64,000 nt of DNA from CAVYYW01 sp963772845 (lineage in GTDB: Bacteria; Bacillota; Bacilli; Bacillales; Sporolactobacillaceae), in contig CAVYYW010000021.1 in assembly GCA_963772845.1 (NCBI GenBank), positions 62,001 to 126,000 of the forward strand, given 5' to 3'. This document shows positions 52,764 to 62,584 of the stretch, piece by piece (positions within the stretch are counted from its first letter, which is position 1; each line of letters opens with the position of its first letter). A model generated the notes under the pieces. That model saw only the letters and a list, made by a program, of their open reading frames with translations, was not told the origin of the DNA and did no database searches. The translations under genes and the position numbers were made by a program.

Positions 52764-54224
52764 ATGAGATTTAGCGGAAGAATTGTCGCTTTATTAATGA
52801 TCGTTGCTTTAGTTATCGGGGCAGGTGGATCTTATGCAGCGGTGAATTTTTTAGGAGTGGGGCAGAAGGCGGAGGGCCAGGCTCCAGTTGCAGCAAAAAC
52901 GGCTTCTGACAAACAGACTGAAGCAGACAAAGTCAAAACGATTCATGATTTAATCGAGAAAGATTATTACAAAAAAGTGGATAGCAATAAGCTCTACGAT
53001 GGGGCGATCAAAGGTATGATATCTGCGCTGGATGATCCGTTTTCAGACTATATGGATCCTAAAACAACAAAAGACTTTACTCAGTCATTATCCTCTTCGT
53101 TTCAGGGAATCGGTGCAGAAGTCAGAATGGTCAATGACCATGTGAGTGTTGTTTCTCCCATTAAAGGCTCTCCGGCTGAAAAAGCTGGCTTAAAACCGAA
53201 TGATGTCATTATGACGATTGACGGCAAATCGACACAGGGTCTCAGCCTGCAGGAAGCCGTTAATAAAATAAAAGGCAAAAAAGGGACCACGGTTAAGCTT
53301 GGCGTTAAACGTCCTGGGACCACTCAGCCTCTGACGTTTAATATTAAGCGCGGCGAAATCCCGCTCACAACGGTCAATTCAAAAATTCTGCATGACCATG
53401 GCAAAACCATTGGGTATATTGATATTACACAATTCAATGAGAATACGGATAAAGAATTTATTAGTGAATTAAATAAAGTCGAGAAGAGTCATATTGACGG
53501 ATTGATTATCGATGTCAGGGGTAACCCGGGAGGCTATCTGCAGGCGGTTGAGAAGATCGCATCGCAGTTTATTACGAAAGACAAACCGATTGTTCAGGTT
53601 GAGGACCGATCAGGGAAAAAACAGAAATTCTATTCTTCGCTTGATCAGAAAAAACCGTATCCGATCGTTGATATGATCGATGAAGGAAGTGCTTCAGCGG
53701 CAGAAATTTTATCTGGCGCGCTAAACGAAGCTGGCGGGTATCCGCTTGTCGGGACGAAGTCTTTTGGTAAAGGAACCGTTCAGCAGGGCATTCAGCTGCA
53801 GGACAAAAGCCAGGTGAAGCTGACGATTGCCAAGTGGCTCACACCAGACGGCAACTGGATTCACAAAAAAGGCATCCAGCCGACAGTAAAAGTTAAACAG
53901 CCGGATTATTTCTATACGGCTCCATTAACAATGAAGGATAAAGACGTACTTTCTTATGATCATACCGGCACGGATATTGCCAGTGCTCAGAAAATGCTGA
54001 AAGGCATCGGGTACGACCCGGGACGTGTAGACGGTTACTTCAGCAAGCAAACCGTTGCTGCTGTCAAAGCGTTTCAGAAAAAAGCAAAGCTGAAAGTCAC
54101 CGGATCGATTGATAAGAAAACGGCTGGGAAACTCCAAGAAAACGTCATTCAAGCGATCGAAAAAGATAAAAATGACAAACAGCTTCAGACAGCCATCCAA
54201 ACGCTTGAAAAAAATATAAAATGA
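52764..54224 (+). CDS. ctpB: carboxy-terminal processing protease CtpB (S41)
   Basis: Membrane-anchored PDZ-protease; the B. subtilis orthologue cleaves SpoIVFA during sporulation signalling. The 486-residue product has a signal anchor (about 5-28), a PDZ domain near 95-190 (FQGIGAEVRMVNDHVSVVSP), and the S41 catalytic core with DVRGNPGGYL, Ser in DEGSASAAEIL (residue 309 or 311) and Lys336 in TKSFGKGTVQ. The C-terminus is a peptidoglycan-binding domain (IASAQKMLKGIGYDPGRVDG). ATG 52764 follows AAGGGGTG. Confidence 0.94.
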   Translation: MRFSGRIVALLMIVALVIGAGGSYAAVNFLGVGQKAEGQAPVAAKTASDKQTEADKVKTIHDLIEKDYYKKVDSNKLYDGAIKGMISALDDPFSDYMDPKTTKDFTQSLSSSFQGIGAEVRMVNDHVSVVSPIKGSPAEKAGLKPNDVIMTIDGKSTQGLSLQEAVNKIKGKKGTTVKLGVKRPGTTQPLTFNIKRGEIPLTTVNSKILHDHGKTIGYIDITQFNENTDKEFISELNKVEKSHIDGLIIDVRGNPGGYLQAVEKIASQFITKDKPIVQVEDRSGKKQKFYSSLDQKKPYPIVDMIDEGSASAAEILSGALNEAGGYPLVGTKSFGKGTVQQGIQLQDKSQVKLTIAKWLTPDGNWIHKKGIQPTVKVKQPDYFYTAPLTMKDKDVLSYDHTGTDIASAQKMLKGIGYDPGRVDGYFSKQTVAAVKAFQKKAKLKVTGSIDKKTAGKLQENVIQAIEKDKNDKQLQTAIQTLEKNIK

Positions 54225-54231
54225 ACCAGAT

Positions 54232-54279
54232 GAAGGGGCAGCGGCAACTCAGAAGGAGTGCTGACTGCCCTTTCTAAAT
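54232..54279 (+). terminator. terminator after ctpB
   Basis: AAGGG-CAG-CGGC-ACTC paired with GAGT-GCTG-CTG-CCCTT (small bulges), then TTTC. Confidence 0.65.
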
Positions 54280-54341
54280 GATTCATCAATATGATAAGAT
54301 AAAAACAATATTTGATCGACAACAAACTTGGAGGATCGCCA

Positions 54342-55569
54342 ATGGGAATCGACATTTTAAAAGGCATTTTGACACTTTTTTATAATCCGGTGCTTTATCT
54401 GCTGATCATCGGGCTGCTATTGTTCGGTTATCAGCGTGTGCGCAGAGAACGGCGGTCATTTGGAATTAAGGTATATGGTGTTTTCAATAACGTCTTTGGC
54501 AGCATTTTACCGAGTCTGATCATGGGGCTTATTGGAACGGCGATCCTGCTCGTGGCAGGCGTTGCGCTTCCTGTAGGAATGATCGTCTTGATTTCCTTCT
54601 GTTATCTGTTATTAATGCTGACCACTCAGCTTCGTTATCTTTCACCCTCCATTGCGATTGGAGTGGCAGGAATTATCGCTTATGTCTTTCCACCGGTGGA
54701 AACAGGTTCACAATTAATTAACGGCTGGATAGTCCGATATCAGGAATGTTTCGTTTTTTTCCTTTGGACTTTATTTTATTGTAACGTTGCTAATTGAATG
54801 CCTCCTTGTATACATATGGGGAAGGCGCCAGACATCACCTCGGCTGATTAATGGTAAAAGAGGAAAAAAAGTTGGCGCACATGAGGCAAGCAAGCTGTGG
54901 ATTGTTCCCCTTTTCTTCCTTGTCCCCGTCTCTTCAGGCCATGTCGAGTCCATGGGATGGTGGCCGCTGAGCGATGGAACGGCCTTCGCTTTCGCCATGC
55001 TGCCAATCGGAATAGGCTTTCAGCAAATGATTGCTCATAAAAGCCCAAGAGGCGCCGCGAAAGAATCGGGACATTGGCTGCTGATCACCGTTATTATAGT
55101 AGGCCTTCTGACAGCTGCTGGCATCTTCTTTTCTATAGACGGTTTAATCGTGACTGGAGCATGTGCCGCGTTGTTAAGCAGGCTGATCCTTGTCATCCAT
55201 CATTTTTATCTGCTCGACTTTAAACCGTTTTATTATATCGGCACAAGAGAAGGGCTGCGTGTCGTCGGAATTATCCCTGGCACCCCTGCAGAGAAAATGG
55301 GCATTTACCCAGGTGAAATCATTACGAAGGTAAATGACCGCAGATTTGAAAATGTGGAAGGATTTTATTTTGCTCTTCAAAAAAATATGGCTTATTGCAA
55401 ATTAGAAGTCAAAGACGAAAACGGAGAAATTCGTTTTGTGAAGGGCGCCGTGCATAGTGATGATTACCACAATATAGGCTTATTGTTCTTAGAGTCGTCA
55501 GAACGTAATCCCTATAACAAAGCTGCCCATTCTGCTGAAGATCAGGCAATTGGAACAGAGAAACAGTGA
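54342..55569 (+). pseudogene. minJ: division-site protein MinJ, one frame break
   Basis: Membrane adaptor between DivIVA and MinCD. The start at ATG 54342 follows GGAGG and reads MGIDILKGILTLFYNPVLYL with five or so helices; the second frame carries more helices (AMLPIGIGFQQMIAHKSP, SIDGLIVTGACAALLSRL) and a C-terminal PDZ domain (REGLRVVGIIPGTPAEKMGI, EIITKVNDRRF). The frames join if one base is dropped near 54731 (NGWI to SDIRNVSFFSFG), giving about 408 residues versus 397 in B. subtilis. The +1 break is like those in other genes here and could be a consensus error. Between ctpB and uvrB as in B. subtilis, without swrA. Confidence 0.85.
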
Positions 55570-55702
55570 AATTTTATGACTGAAAATGCTTCATGCCTGA
55601 AAAGGTATGGAGCTTTTTTATTTGCTTTTTTACAAAAGCCGCGTTATTCTTTCTAACATTAATGTGATCATTGAATAAAAATTATATCGAAAGAAATAAA
55701 AT

Positions 55703-55716
55703 CGAATATTTGTTCG
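55703..55716 (+). promoter_or_regulatory. LexA (SOS) box upstream of uvrBA
   Basis: CGAATATTTGTTCG matches the Bacillus LexA operator CGAAC-N4-GTTCG with one change; 73 bases before uvrB. Confidence 0.82.
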
Positions 55717-55744
55717 TATTATATGGGCTATTTCCATATGTTTA

Positions 55745-55753
55745 TGCTATAAT
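55745..55753 (+). promoter_or_regulatory. extended -10 promoter of uvrBA
   Basis: TGC-TATAAT with a weak -35; lies just downstream of the LexA box, so bound LexA would block it. Confidence 0.5.
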
Positions 55754-55788
55754 TTATGTAATGCTACGGACGAACTGGAGGCACATTT

Positions 55789-57762
55789 ATGGGATTTAAT
55801 CTCGTTTCTAAATATCAGCCAGCCGGCGATCAACCGGAGGCAATCCGGGAAATTGTCGATGGATTAAATAATAATAAGACCCATCAGACATTGCTGGGTG
55901 CAACAGGCACGGGCAAGACATTTACGATGTCAAATGTTATTAAACAGGTTAATAAGCCAACGCTTGTTATTGCTCATAATAAAACACTGGCCGGACAGCT
56001 TTACAGTGAATTCAAGGAATATTTTCCAGAAAATGCTGTAGAGTATTTTGTCAGTTATTATGATTATTATCAGCCTGAAGCTTACATTGCACAGTCTGAT
56101 ACGTTTATAGAGAAAGATGCCAGCATTAACGATGAAATTGATAAGCTTCGACACTCAGCAACCAGTGCGTTGTTTGACCGCGATGATGTTATTATCATTG
56201 CCAGTGTTTCCTGCATTTACGGTCTCGGTAATCCGGAAGAATATAAGTCACTTGTTCTTTCGCTGCGTCCGGGGATGGAAAAAGACAGGGACAGAATGCT
56301 TCGTGAGCTTGTTGATATTCAATACACCCGCAACGATATCAACTTTGTACGCGGAACCTTCCGAGTCAGAGGCGATGTGGTCGAAATTTTTCCAGCTTCA
56401 CGTGATGAACAATGTATTCGTGTGGAGTTTTTTGGTGATGAAATCGAACGAATTACTGAAATAGATGCATTAACGGGTGAAATTGTGGGCGAACGTGATC
56501 ACATCGGAATCTATCCGGCGTCCCACTTCGTTACCCGGGAAGAGAAAATGAAGCATGCCATTAAACGGATTGAAGCCGAGCTCGAAGAAAGACTTAAGGA
56601 GCTAAAAGATGCAGGCAAGCTGCTCGAGGCCCAAAGAATCGAACAGCGTACGCGCTACGATCTTGAGATGATGCAGGAAATGGGGTACTGTTCTGGGATT
56701 GAGAACTACTCTTTGCACCTGACGCTTAGAGAACGAGGCTCAACCCCGTATACGCTCTTGGACTATTTTCCAAAAGACTTTCTAATTATTGCAGATGAAT
56801 CCCATGTAACCCTTCCTCAGATCAGGGGCATGTACAACGGTGACCAGGCGCGCAAAAACATTCTGGTTGACCATGGTTTTCGTTTGCCTTCTGCTAAAGA
56901 TAACCGACCGCTAAAATTTGAAGAATTTGAAGAGCACGTCAATCAAATTTTATATGTGTCTGCTACTCCCGGCCCTTATGAGATGGAGCACACACCTGAA
57001 ATGGTTGAGCAAATTATCCGCCCAACAGGACTGCTCGATCCAACTATTGACATACGTCCGATTGAAGGACAAATTGATGACCTGTTAGGAGAGATCCATG
57101 AACGGGTAAATAAAAAAGAACGGGTGCTGATTACCACCCTGACGAAAAAAATGTCAGAGAACCTGACAGATTATCTGAATGACATGGGCGTTAAGGTCCG
57201 CTATCTGCATTCAGAAATTAAAACACTCGAACGGATTGAAATTCTCCGGGATCTTAGAATGGGAACGTTTGATGTGCTTGTCGGCATTAACCTCTTGAGA
57301 GAGGGTCTGGATATTCCAGAAGTTTCTCTCGTAGCTATTTTGGATGCAGACAAAGAAGGCTTCCTGAGATCTGAGCGTTCATTGATTCAGACCATGGGCC
57401 GGGCTGCACGTAACGCAAACGGCCATGTTATTATGTACGCAGATAAAATGACAGATTCAATGAAATCAGCGATTGATGAAACGGAACGCCGCCGGGAAAT
57501 ACAAAAAAGCTATAATGAAGAGCACGGCATGACCCCTCAGACTATTCAAAAAGCCATTCCTGATCTGATCCGTGCCACTCATGCAATTAATGAGGAAGAA
57601 TCTGAAACACCGGTTAAGAATCTTAAAAAACTGAGCAAAACAGAACGTCAGAAAGTTGTTCAAAGAATGGAAAAAGAAATGAAAGAAGCTGCGCGTAATC
57701 TGGACTTTGAAAAAGCCACTGAACTGCGCGATATTCTGATTGAACTAAAAGCAGAAGGGTGA
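55789..57762 (+). CDS. uvrB: excinuclease ABC subunit B
   Basis: Damage-verification helicase of nucleotide excision repair. The 657-residue product (B. subtilis 661) shows Walker A GATGTGKTFT near 39, the beta-hairpin YYDYYQPEAYI, IIADESHVTLPQIRGMYNGD, YVSATPGPYE, LLREGLDIPEVSLVAILDAD, TMGRAARN, and a C-terminal UVR motif (RMEKEMKEAARNLDFEKATE). ATG 55789 follows TGGAGG. First gene of uvrBA, preceded by a LexA box. Confidence 0.97.
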   Translation: MGFNLVSKYQPAGDQPEAIREIVDGLNNNKTHQTLLGATGTGKTFTMSNVIKQVNKPTLVIAHNKTLAGQLYSEFKEYFPENAVEYFVSYYDYYQPEAYIAQSDTFIEKDASINDEIDKLRHSATSALFDRDDVIIIASVSCIYGLGNPEEYKSLVLSLRPGMEKDRDRMLRELVDIQYTRNDINFVRGTFRVRGDVVEIFPASRDEQCIRVEFFGDEIERITEIDALTGEIVGERDHIGIYPASHFVTREEKMKHAIKRIEAELEERLKELKDAGKLLEAQRIEQRTRYDLEMMQEMGYCSGIENYSLHLTLRERGSTPYTLLDYFPKDFLIIADESHVTLPQIRGMYNGDQARKNILVDHGFRLPSAKDNRPLKFEEFEEHVNQILYVSATPGPYEMEHTPEMVEQIIRPTGLLDPTIDIRPIEGQIDDLLGEIHERVNKKERVLITTLTKKMSENLTDYLNDMGVKVRYLHSEIKTLERIEILRDLRMGTFDVLVGINLLREGLDIPEVSLVAILDADKEGFLRSERSLIQTMGRAARNANGHVIMYADKMTDSMKSAIDETERRREIQKSYNEEHGMTPQTIQKAIPDLIRATHAINEEESETPVKNLKKLSKTERQKVVQRMEKEMKEAARNLDFEKATELRDILIELKAEG

Positions 57763-57768
57763 CAGGCC

Positions 57769-60633
57769 ATGGGATTAGAAAATATTATTGTTAAAGGCGC
57801 CCGGGAACATAATTTAAAAAATGTTGATATCACCATCCCGAGAGACAAGCTTGTTGTATTAACAGGGTTATCAGGCTCCGGGAAATCATCTCTTGCGTTT
57901 GATACCATCTATGCAGAAGGACAGAGGCGTTATGTGGAATCACTATCCGCCTATGCCAGACAATTTTTGGGACAGATGGATAAGCCGGATGTTGATGCGA
58001 TTGAAGGTCTATCGCCAGCAATTTCTATTGATCAAAAAACAACAAGCAAAAACCCACGGTCCACCGTTGGAACCGTAACAGAAATTTATGATTACTTAAG
58101 ACTGCTCTTTGCCAGAGTGGGGCACCCTATCTGTCCAAATCACGGGATTGAAATCTCATCTCAAACAATTGAACAGATGGTGGACCGAATTCTGGAATAC
58201 CCTGAGCGGACCAAAATGCAAATTTTGGCCCCTGTGATCTCCGGCCGTAAAGGCGAGCATGTCAAGGTTCTTGAGGAAATGAAGAAAAAAGGCTATGTAA
58301 GGGTAAGAGTCGACGGTGAACTGAGAGAAGTTGCGGATGAAATAAAACTGGAAAAAAATAAAAAGCATACGATTGAAGTGGTTATTGACCGGATTGTTGT
58401 CAAAGAAGGCGTTCAGTCCCGTCTTGCCGATTCACTCGAGGCTGCAACGCGTCTTGGCGATGGGCGTGCGATTGTAGATATTATCGACGGGGAAGAGTTA
58501 CTGTTCAGTGAACATTTTGCCTGTCCTTATTGCGGGTTTTCGATTGGAGAAATGGAGCCTCGTCTCTTTTCTTTTAACAGTCCATTCGGTGCATGCCCAA
58601 CCTGTGACGGACTAGGAACAAAGCTTGAAGTTGATGCAGACCTTGTCGTCCCCGATTGGGACAAAAGTCTGAACAACCACGCGATTGCAGCTTGGGCACC
58701 GACCAGTTCACAATACTATCCTCAGCTTTTGAAGAGCGTCTGTGATCACTACGGCATTGATATGTATATCGCAATCAAAAAACTTCCCAAACAGCAAATG
58801 GATAAAATTTTGTATGGCAGCGGAAAAGAGAAAATTCTATTTCGCTATGAAAATGACTTTGGAGAAGTGAAAGAGAAAAAGATTTACTTTGAAGGTGTTT
58901 TAGAAAATATCAGCCGTCGTTATAAAGAAACCGGCTCAGATTTTATTCGTGAACAAATGTCGGGGTATATGACGACGAAACCGTGTCCTGTATGCGACGG
59001 TTATCGCTTAAAGCCTGAAGCGCTGGCCGTTAAAGTGGGATCCCGTCACATCAGTGAAGTGACGGATCTGTCAATTAAAGACTTTCAGACTTTTTTCGAG
59101 GATCTGGAGCTTACGGACAAGGAAAAAACGATCGCCCGGTTAATTTTACGAGAAATTGTGGAAAGAACCGGATTTCTGGTGAATGTCGGCCTCGATTATC
59201 TGACACTTAGCCGTGCGGCAGGGACATTATCCGGCGGGGAAGCGCAGCGAATCCGTCTGGCGACACAGGTGGGATCACGCCTTATGGGGGTCCTTTATAT
59301 CCTTGATGAACCATCCATCGGTCTCCATCAGCGCGATAATGACCGGCTGATCGAAACGCTGGTCAATATGAAAAACATGGGGAATACGTTGCTTGTGGTT
59401 GAACATGATGAAGATACCATGCTGGCAGCGGATCACTTAATTGACATCGGGCCTGGCGCAGGCGCTCATGGCGGCTATATCACCTCACAGGGAACGCCTG
59501 AAGAGGTCATGGAGGACGATAACTCATTAACCGGCCAGTATCTGTCAGGCAAAAAGTTTATTCCGATTCCTGAAAAAAGACGAAAAAAATCTAAGCGCAA
59601 ACTGCAGGTGACCGGTGCAACCGAGAACAATCTGCAGAATGTGAGTGTTGATATTCCGCTTGGTATTTTTTCAGTGGTAACCGGTGTGTCAGGTTCAGGG
59701 AAAAGTACGTTAATTAACGAAATTCTCTTCAAGTTTCTGGCTCAGAAACTTCACGGAAGAAAAGAAAAGCCAGGTGCGCACAAATCAATTAAGGGCATTG
59801 ATCAGCTTGATCGAGTCATTGATATTGACCAGTCGCCAATCGGCAGAACGCCTCGTTCCAATCCTGCGACTTATACCGGGGTGTTCGATATGATTCGTGA
59901 TGTCTTTGCCGAGACGAATGAAGCAAAGATCCGCGGGTATAAGAAGGGGCGCTTCAGCTTTAATGTTAAAGGCGGGCGCTGCGAGGCTTGCAAAGGCGAC
60001 GGGATTATTAAAATTGAAATGCACTTTTTACCGGATGTCTATGTTCCTTGTGAAGTTTGCAAAGGCAAACGTTATAATCGTGAGACACTTGAAGTAACCT
60101 ATAAAGGAAAAAACATTTCAGATGTTCTTGAAATGACAGTGGAAGAATCACTCGAGTTCTTTGAAAACATTCCAAGAATCAAAAGAAGAATGGAGCCCCT
60201 TCATTCTGTCGGGTTAAACTATATAAAACTTGGTCAGCCAGCCACCACACTTTCAGGAGGGGAAGCTCAGAGAGTAAAGCTTGCTTCACAGCTTTATCGC
60301 CGAACAAAAGGACGAGCTATGTACATTCTTGATGAACCGACTACAGGTCTTCATGCAGATGATATTTCCCGTCTCCTAGAGGTCCTTCAGCAGCTGGTCG
60401 ATAATGGGGACACTGTCTTGGTGATTGAACATAACATGGATGTGATCAAGACAGCCGATTATCTGATTGATCTTGGTCCGGAAGGCGGAATCGGCGGAGG
60501 CACGCTGCTTGTAGCAGGTACGCCGGAAACTGTCGCTGAAACACCGGAATCTTATACTGGCAATTATCTTAAGCCGATTCTTGAAAGAGATAAAGCAAGA
60601 ATGGCAAAAAAACGTGAAAAGCAGATGGTCTGA
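57769..60633 (+). CDS. uvrA: excinuclease ABC subunit A
   Basis: DNA-damage-recognition ATPase. The 954-residue product (B. subtilis 957) has two ABC modules: Walker A GLSGSGKSSLAFDTIYAEGQ and GVSGSGKSTLINEI, signatures TLSGGEAQRIRLATQ and TLSGGEAQRVKLASQ, and zinc sites CPYCG ... CPTCDG and CEACKG ... CEVCKG. Six bases separate it from uvrB, with AAGGGTGA as its site. No clear terminator; only a short GCAAGC / GCTTGC hairpin follows. Confidence 0.97.
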   Translation: MGLENIIVKGAREHNLKNVDITIPRDKLVVLTGLSGSGKSSLAFDTIYAEGQRRYVESLSAYARQFLGQMDKPDVDAIEGLSPAISIDQKTTSKNPRSTVGTVTEIYDYLRLLFARVGHPICPNHGIEISSQTIEQMVDRILEYPERTKMQILAPVISGRKGEHVKVLEEMKKKGYVRVRVDGELREVADEIKLEKNKKHTIEVVIDRIVVKEGVQSRLADSLEAATRLGDGRAIVDIIDGEELLFSEHFACPYCGFSIGEMEPRLFSFNSPFGACPTCDGLGTKLEVDADLVVPDWDKSLNNHAIAAWAPTSSQYYPQLLKSVCDHYGIDMYIAIKKLPKQQMDKILYGSGKEKILFRYENDFGEVKEKKIYFEGVLENISRRYKETGSDFIREQMSGYMTTKPCPVCDGYRLKPEALAVKVGSRHISEVTDLSIKDFQTFFEDLELTDKEKTIARLILREIVERTGFLVNVGLDYLTLSRAAGTLSGGEAQRIRLATQVGSRLMGVLYILDEPSIGLHQRDNDRLIETLVNMKNMGNTLLVVEHDEDTMLAADHLIDIGPGAGAHGGYITSQGTPEEVMEDDNSLTGQYLSGKKFIPIPEKRRKKSKRKLQVTGATENNLQNVSVDIPLGIFSVVTGVSGSGKSTLINEILFKFLAQKLHGRKEKPGAHKSIKGIDQLDRVIDIDQSPIGRTPRSNPATYTGVFDMIRDVFAETNEAKIRGYKKGRFSFNVKGGRCEACKGDGIIKIEMHFLPDVYVPCEVCKGKRYNRETLEVTYKGKNISDVLEMTVEESLEFFENIPRIKRRMEPLHSVGLNYIKLGQPATTLSGGEAQRVKLASQLYRRTKGRAMYILDEPTTGLHADDISRLLEVLQQLVDNGDTVLVIEHNMDVIKTADYLIDLGPEGGIGGGTLLVAGTPETVAETPESYTGNYLKPILERDKARMAKKREKQMV

Positions 60634-60791
60634 CGGCATATAAATTTAAGAGAGTAATGGTTCGCAAAGGTTAAGCAGCCTTTTTGAAGGGTATAGTAAA
60701 AAGCGCAGGTCAAGGGTGTGAAAAATTTCTTTAGATGCAAGCCTGGCTTGCAACATAAAGAAGCTTTGGACATTAACAGCGAGGTGATAAC

Positions 60792-60983
60792 ATGAAGAAA
60801 CTTTATCGGTCAACTTCGGATAAAAAATTGGGTGGTATTCTAGGCGGTCTTGGTGAAATGCTGAATGTGGACGTTTCGATTCTCCGGATTGTTTATTTCT
60901 TAGTAACGCTATTCACAGGGTTCTTTCCGTTTATTCTGATCTATCTCGCAGCATACTTTATTATTCCTGAAGAAGGCTCGTGA
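60792..60983 (+). CDS. PspC-domain small membrane protein (YvlC-like)
   Basis: A 63-residue PspC family protein: KKLYRSTSDKKLGGILGGLG, then one membrane helix (IVYFLVTLFTGFFPFILIYL) and IIPEEGS. Such proteins take part in envelope-stress responses; B. subtilis YvlC is the likely counterpart, in a similar place near uvrBA. GAGGTGA precedes ATG 60792. Six bases separate it from the next gene. Confidence 0.88.
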   Translation: MKKLYRSTSDKKLGGILGGLGEMLNVDVSILRIVYFLVTLFTGFFPFILIYLAAYFIIPEEGS

Positions 60984-60989
60984 TAGCTA

Positions 60990-61352
60990 TTGTTTAAGAA
61001 CTGGATTATTCAACTGATTGTTAATACAATTATTCTTATGGTGATCGCCGGCTTCGTTGATTCATTTCAGCTTAGCGGCCTTAAGGCAGCCATTATCGCA
61101 AGCTTGATTCTCTCTATCATTAACTTGATTGTCAGGCCGATTTTGCTGCTGCTGACCTTACCGATTACTATTTTTACCCTTGGGCTCTTTATCTTTGTTA
61201 TAAATGCGATTACATTATGGCTGACTGCAGCCATAATGGGATCAGATTTTCTGATTCATGGCTTCGGTACGGCATTGCTTGCGGCTGTCATCATGGCTGT
61301 TTTCAATGCTGCTACACAATATTTAATAATAAAACCGCTGCGGAATAAATAA
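60990..61352 (+). CDS. YvlD-like phage-holin-IV-family membrane protein
   Basis: A 120-residue membrane protein with four helices (WIIQLIVNTIILMVIAGFVD, LILSIINLIVRPILLLLTLP, GLFIFVINAITLWLTAA, AVIMAVFNAATQYLI). It belongs to the family named after phage holins but found widely as chromosomal YvlD-like proteins; nothing phage-like surrounds it. The start is TTG 60990, with GAAGG inside the end of the PspC gene. Likely co-transcribed with it; the terminator overlaps its stop. Confidence 0.88.
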   Translation: MFKNWIIQLIVNTIILMVIAGFVDSFQLSGLKAAIIASLILSIINLIVRPILLLLTLPITIFTLGLFIFVINAITLWLTAAIMGSDFLIHGFGTALLAAVIMAVFNAATQYLIIKPLRNK

Positions 61353-61370
61353 TCCAAAGCGGTTTTTTTA
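61331..61370 (+). terminator. terminator overlapping the end of the YvlD-like gene
   Basis: AAACCGCT / AGCGGTTT with an inner GGA / TCC pair and a seven-T tail. Confidence 0.8.
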
Positions 61371-61494
61371 ATACACTTAACTACATATTGTCCAGTTAAG
61401 CCGAAAAGCCCTTTGGGTCACTTCAACGCTGTGGAGTCTCATTTGGTCACGCTTATGAGGTCACTGAAAAAGTCCCCCCGGTGTAGATGTGGTT

Positions 61495-61632
61495 GTTGAT
61501 TTCCGCTGTAGGCAGCTCGCTTTCCACGGGCACGGCCTCAGCTAACTTTGGCGTGGGTTCTTAGTGCGCCAAAGTGGATCTTCGGACGCGTGCTGGTCCC
61601 GTAGGAGTCTCGCGCCTTCCGCTTCAATCAAC
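61495..61632 (+). repeat. 138-bp-family element, copy 8
   Basis: GTTGATTTCCGCTGTAGGC ... CGCTTCAATCAAC, exactly 138 bases, with AACTTTGGC / GCCAAAGT hairpin. Left flank CACTGAAAAAGTCCCCCCGG and right flank TTTTGGCTATAGATATTTCG are shared with other copies. Confidence 0.88.
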
Positions 61633-61958
61633 GAGTTTATTGTCAGATGGTCTTTTCTTGAATTCATTTTGGCTATAGATATTTCGCGGCCATCAGCTCT
61701 GATCTCGTTGTGCCTCAAATTTTCCAACAGCAGACCTGAGTGAACGTGGGCAACCTCTAAGTGGACTTTTTTAGTTACCTTCTGCTGATTCGTCTGACCT
61801 TGCCATAAAATCTTTGGAACCACCTCGAACGAAGAAAATGAGGATGCTATGCATTGATAACGGAAACACCCTCGCTTTCCGCGACCTTTAAAAAGGCTGT
61901 GTGGTCTCTCGGAATACTGATGAGTTCACTGAAAAAGTTCTCTAGTGACGTCATGCCT

Positions 61959-62095
61959 GTTGATTTCGCTCTAGGCTGCTCGCTTTCCACGGGCACGGCC
62001 TCAGCTAACTTTGGCGTGGGTTCTTTGTGCGCCAAAGTGGATCTTCGGACGCGTGCTGGTCCCGTTGGAGTCTCGCGCCTTCCGCTTCAATCAAT
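61959..62095 (+). repeat. 138-bp-family element, copy 9
   Basis: GTTGATTTCGCTCTAGGC ... CGCTTCAATCAA, 137 bases, 326 bases after copy 8 and in the same orientation. The right flank differs: the 52-bp array follows within 50 bases. Confidence 0.88.
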
Positions 62096-62139
62096 CAAAG
62101 TAAAATAGACCCCGAAAAGATTTTTCCGTTATATTCCAA

Positions 62140-62345
62140 ATGAACGCCCTTTTATCCGATTTTGGACCTCGTTTGGTCGTTCATCGCCCTTATGAACGCC
62201 CTTTTCCCCGATTTTGAACCTCTGTTTGGTCGTTCATCGCCCTTATGAACGCCCTTTTACCCGATTTTGGACCTCGTTTGGTCGTTCATCGCCCTTATGA
62301 ACGCCCTTTTACCCATTTTGGACCTCATTTTGTCCTTCATCTCCA
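62140..62345 (-). repeat. 52-bp hairpin repeat array upstream of hprK
   Basis: About four units of 52 bases; on the minus strand each reads AAGGGCGATGAACGACCAAA ... AAAGGGCGTTCAT, the same family as 42522-42890 but reversed. The CGTTCAT / ATGAACG arms are kept. The last unit (TGTCCTTCATCTCC) carries the CCTTCAT form. Confidence 0.85.
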
Positions 62346-62414
62346 ACGTCATCAGATGTTATTTATGATGCGTTACTTTGCAATTTCTTTTCGCGATGTG
62401 GGAATAGGAATAGT

Positions 62415-62550
62415 TGTAGAACCTGTAGGACTCCTTAAGGAAGATCGGTTAATGCAATGCGGATCTAAGCGAGGCTCAACAGCCACAATGTATTATGCGA
62501 GAGAGGCTCGTGGAACGTTCCGCTGGAAAGCGAGTGCTTTAAAGCGGAAA
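62415..62550 (+). repeat. second interspersed repeat family, diverged copy c
   Basis: Shares CTGTAGGACTCCTTAAGGAA, GATCGG and GAGAGGCTCGTGGAACG with GGAAAGCGAGTGC at the end, but lacks the central CCTGTGACAACGCC. Related to 18100-18215. Confidence 0.55.
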
Positions 62551-62584
62551 TCATACCAGCGATGTCTCTAATCAGGTCTATTTT

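Noticed and set aside
60990..61352. Phage holin as evidence of prophage
   Set aside because: The family name is misleading; the protein is YvlD-like, paired with a PspC gene, and no other phage genes are near.
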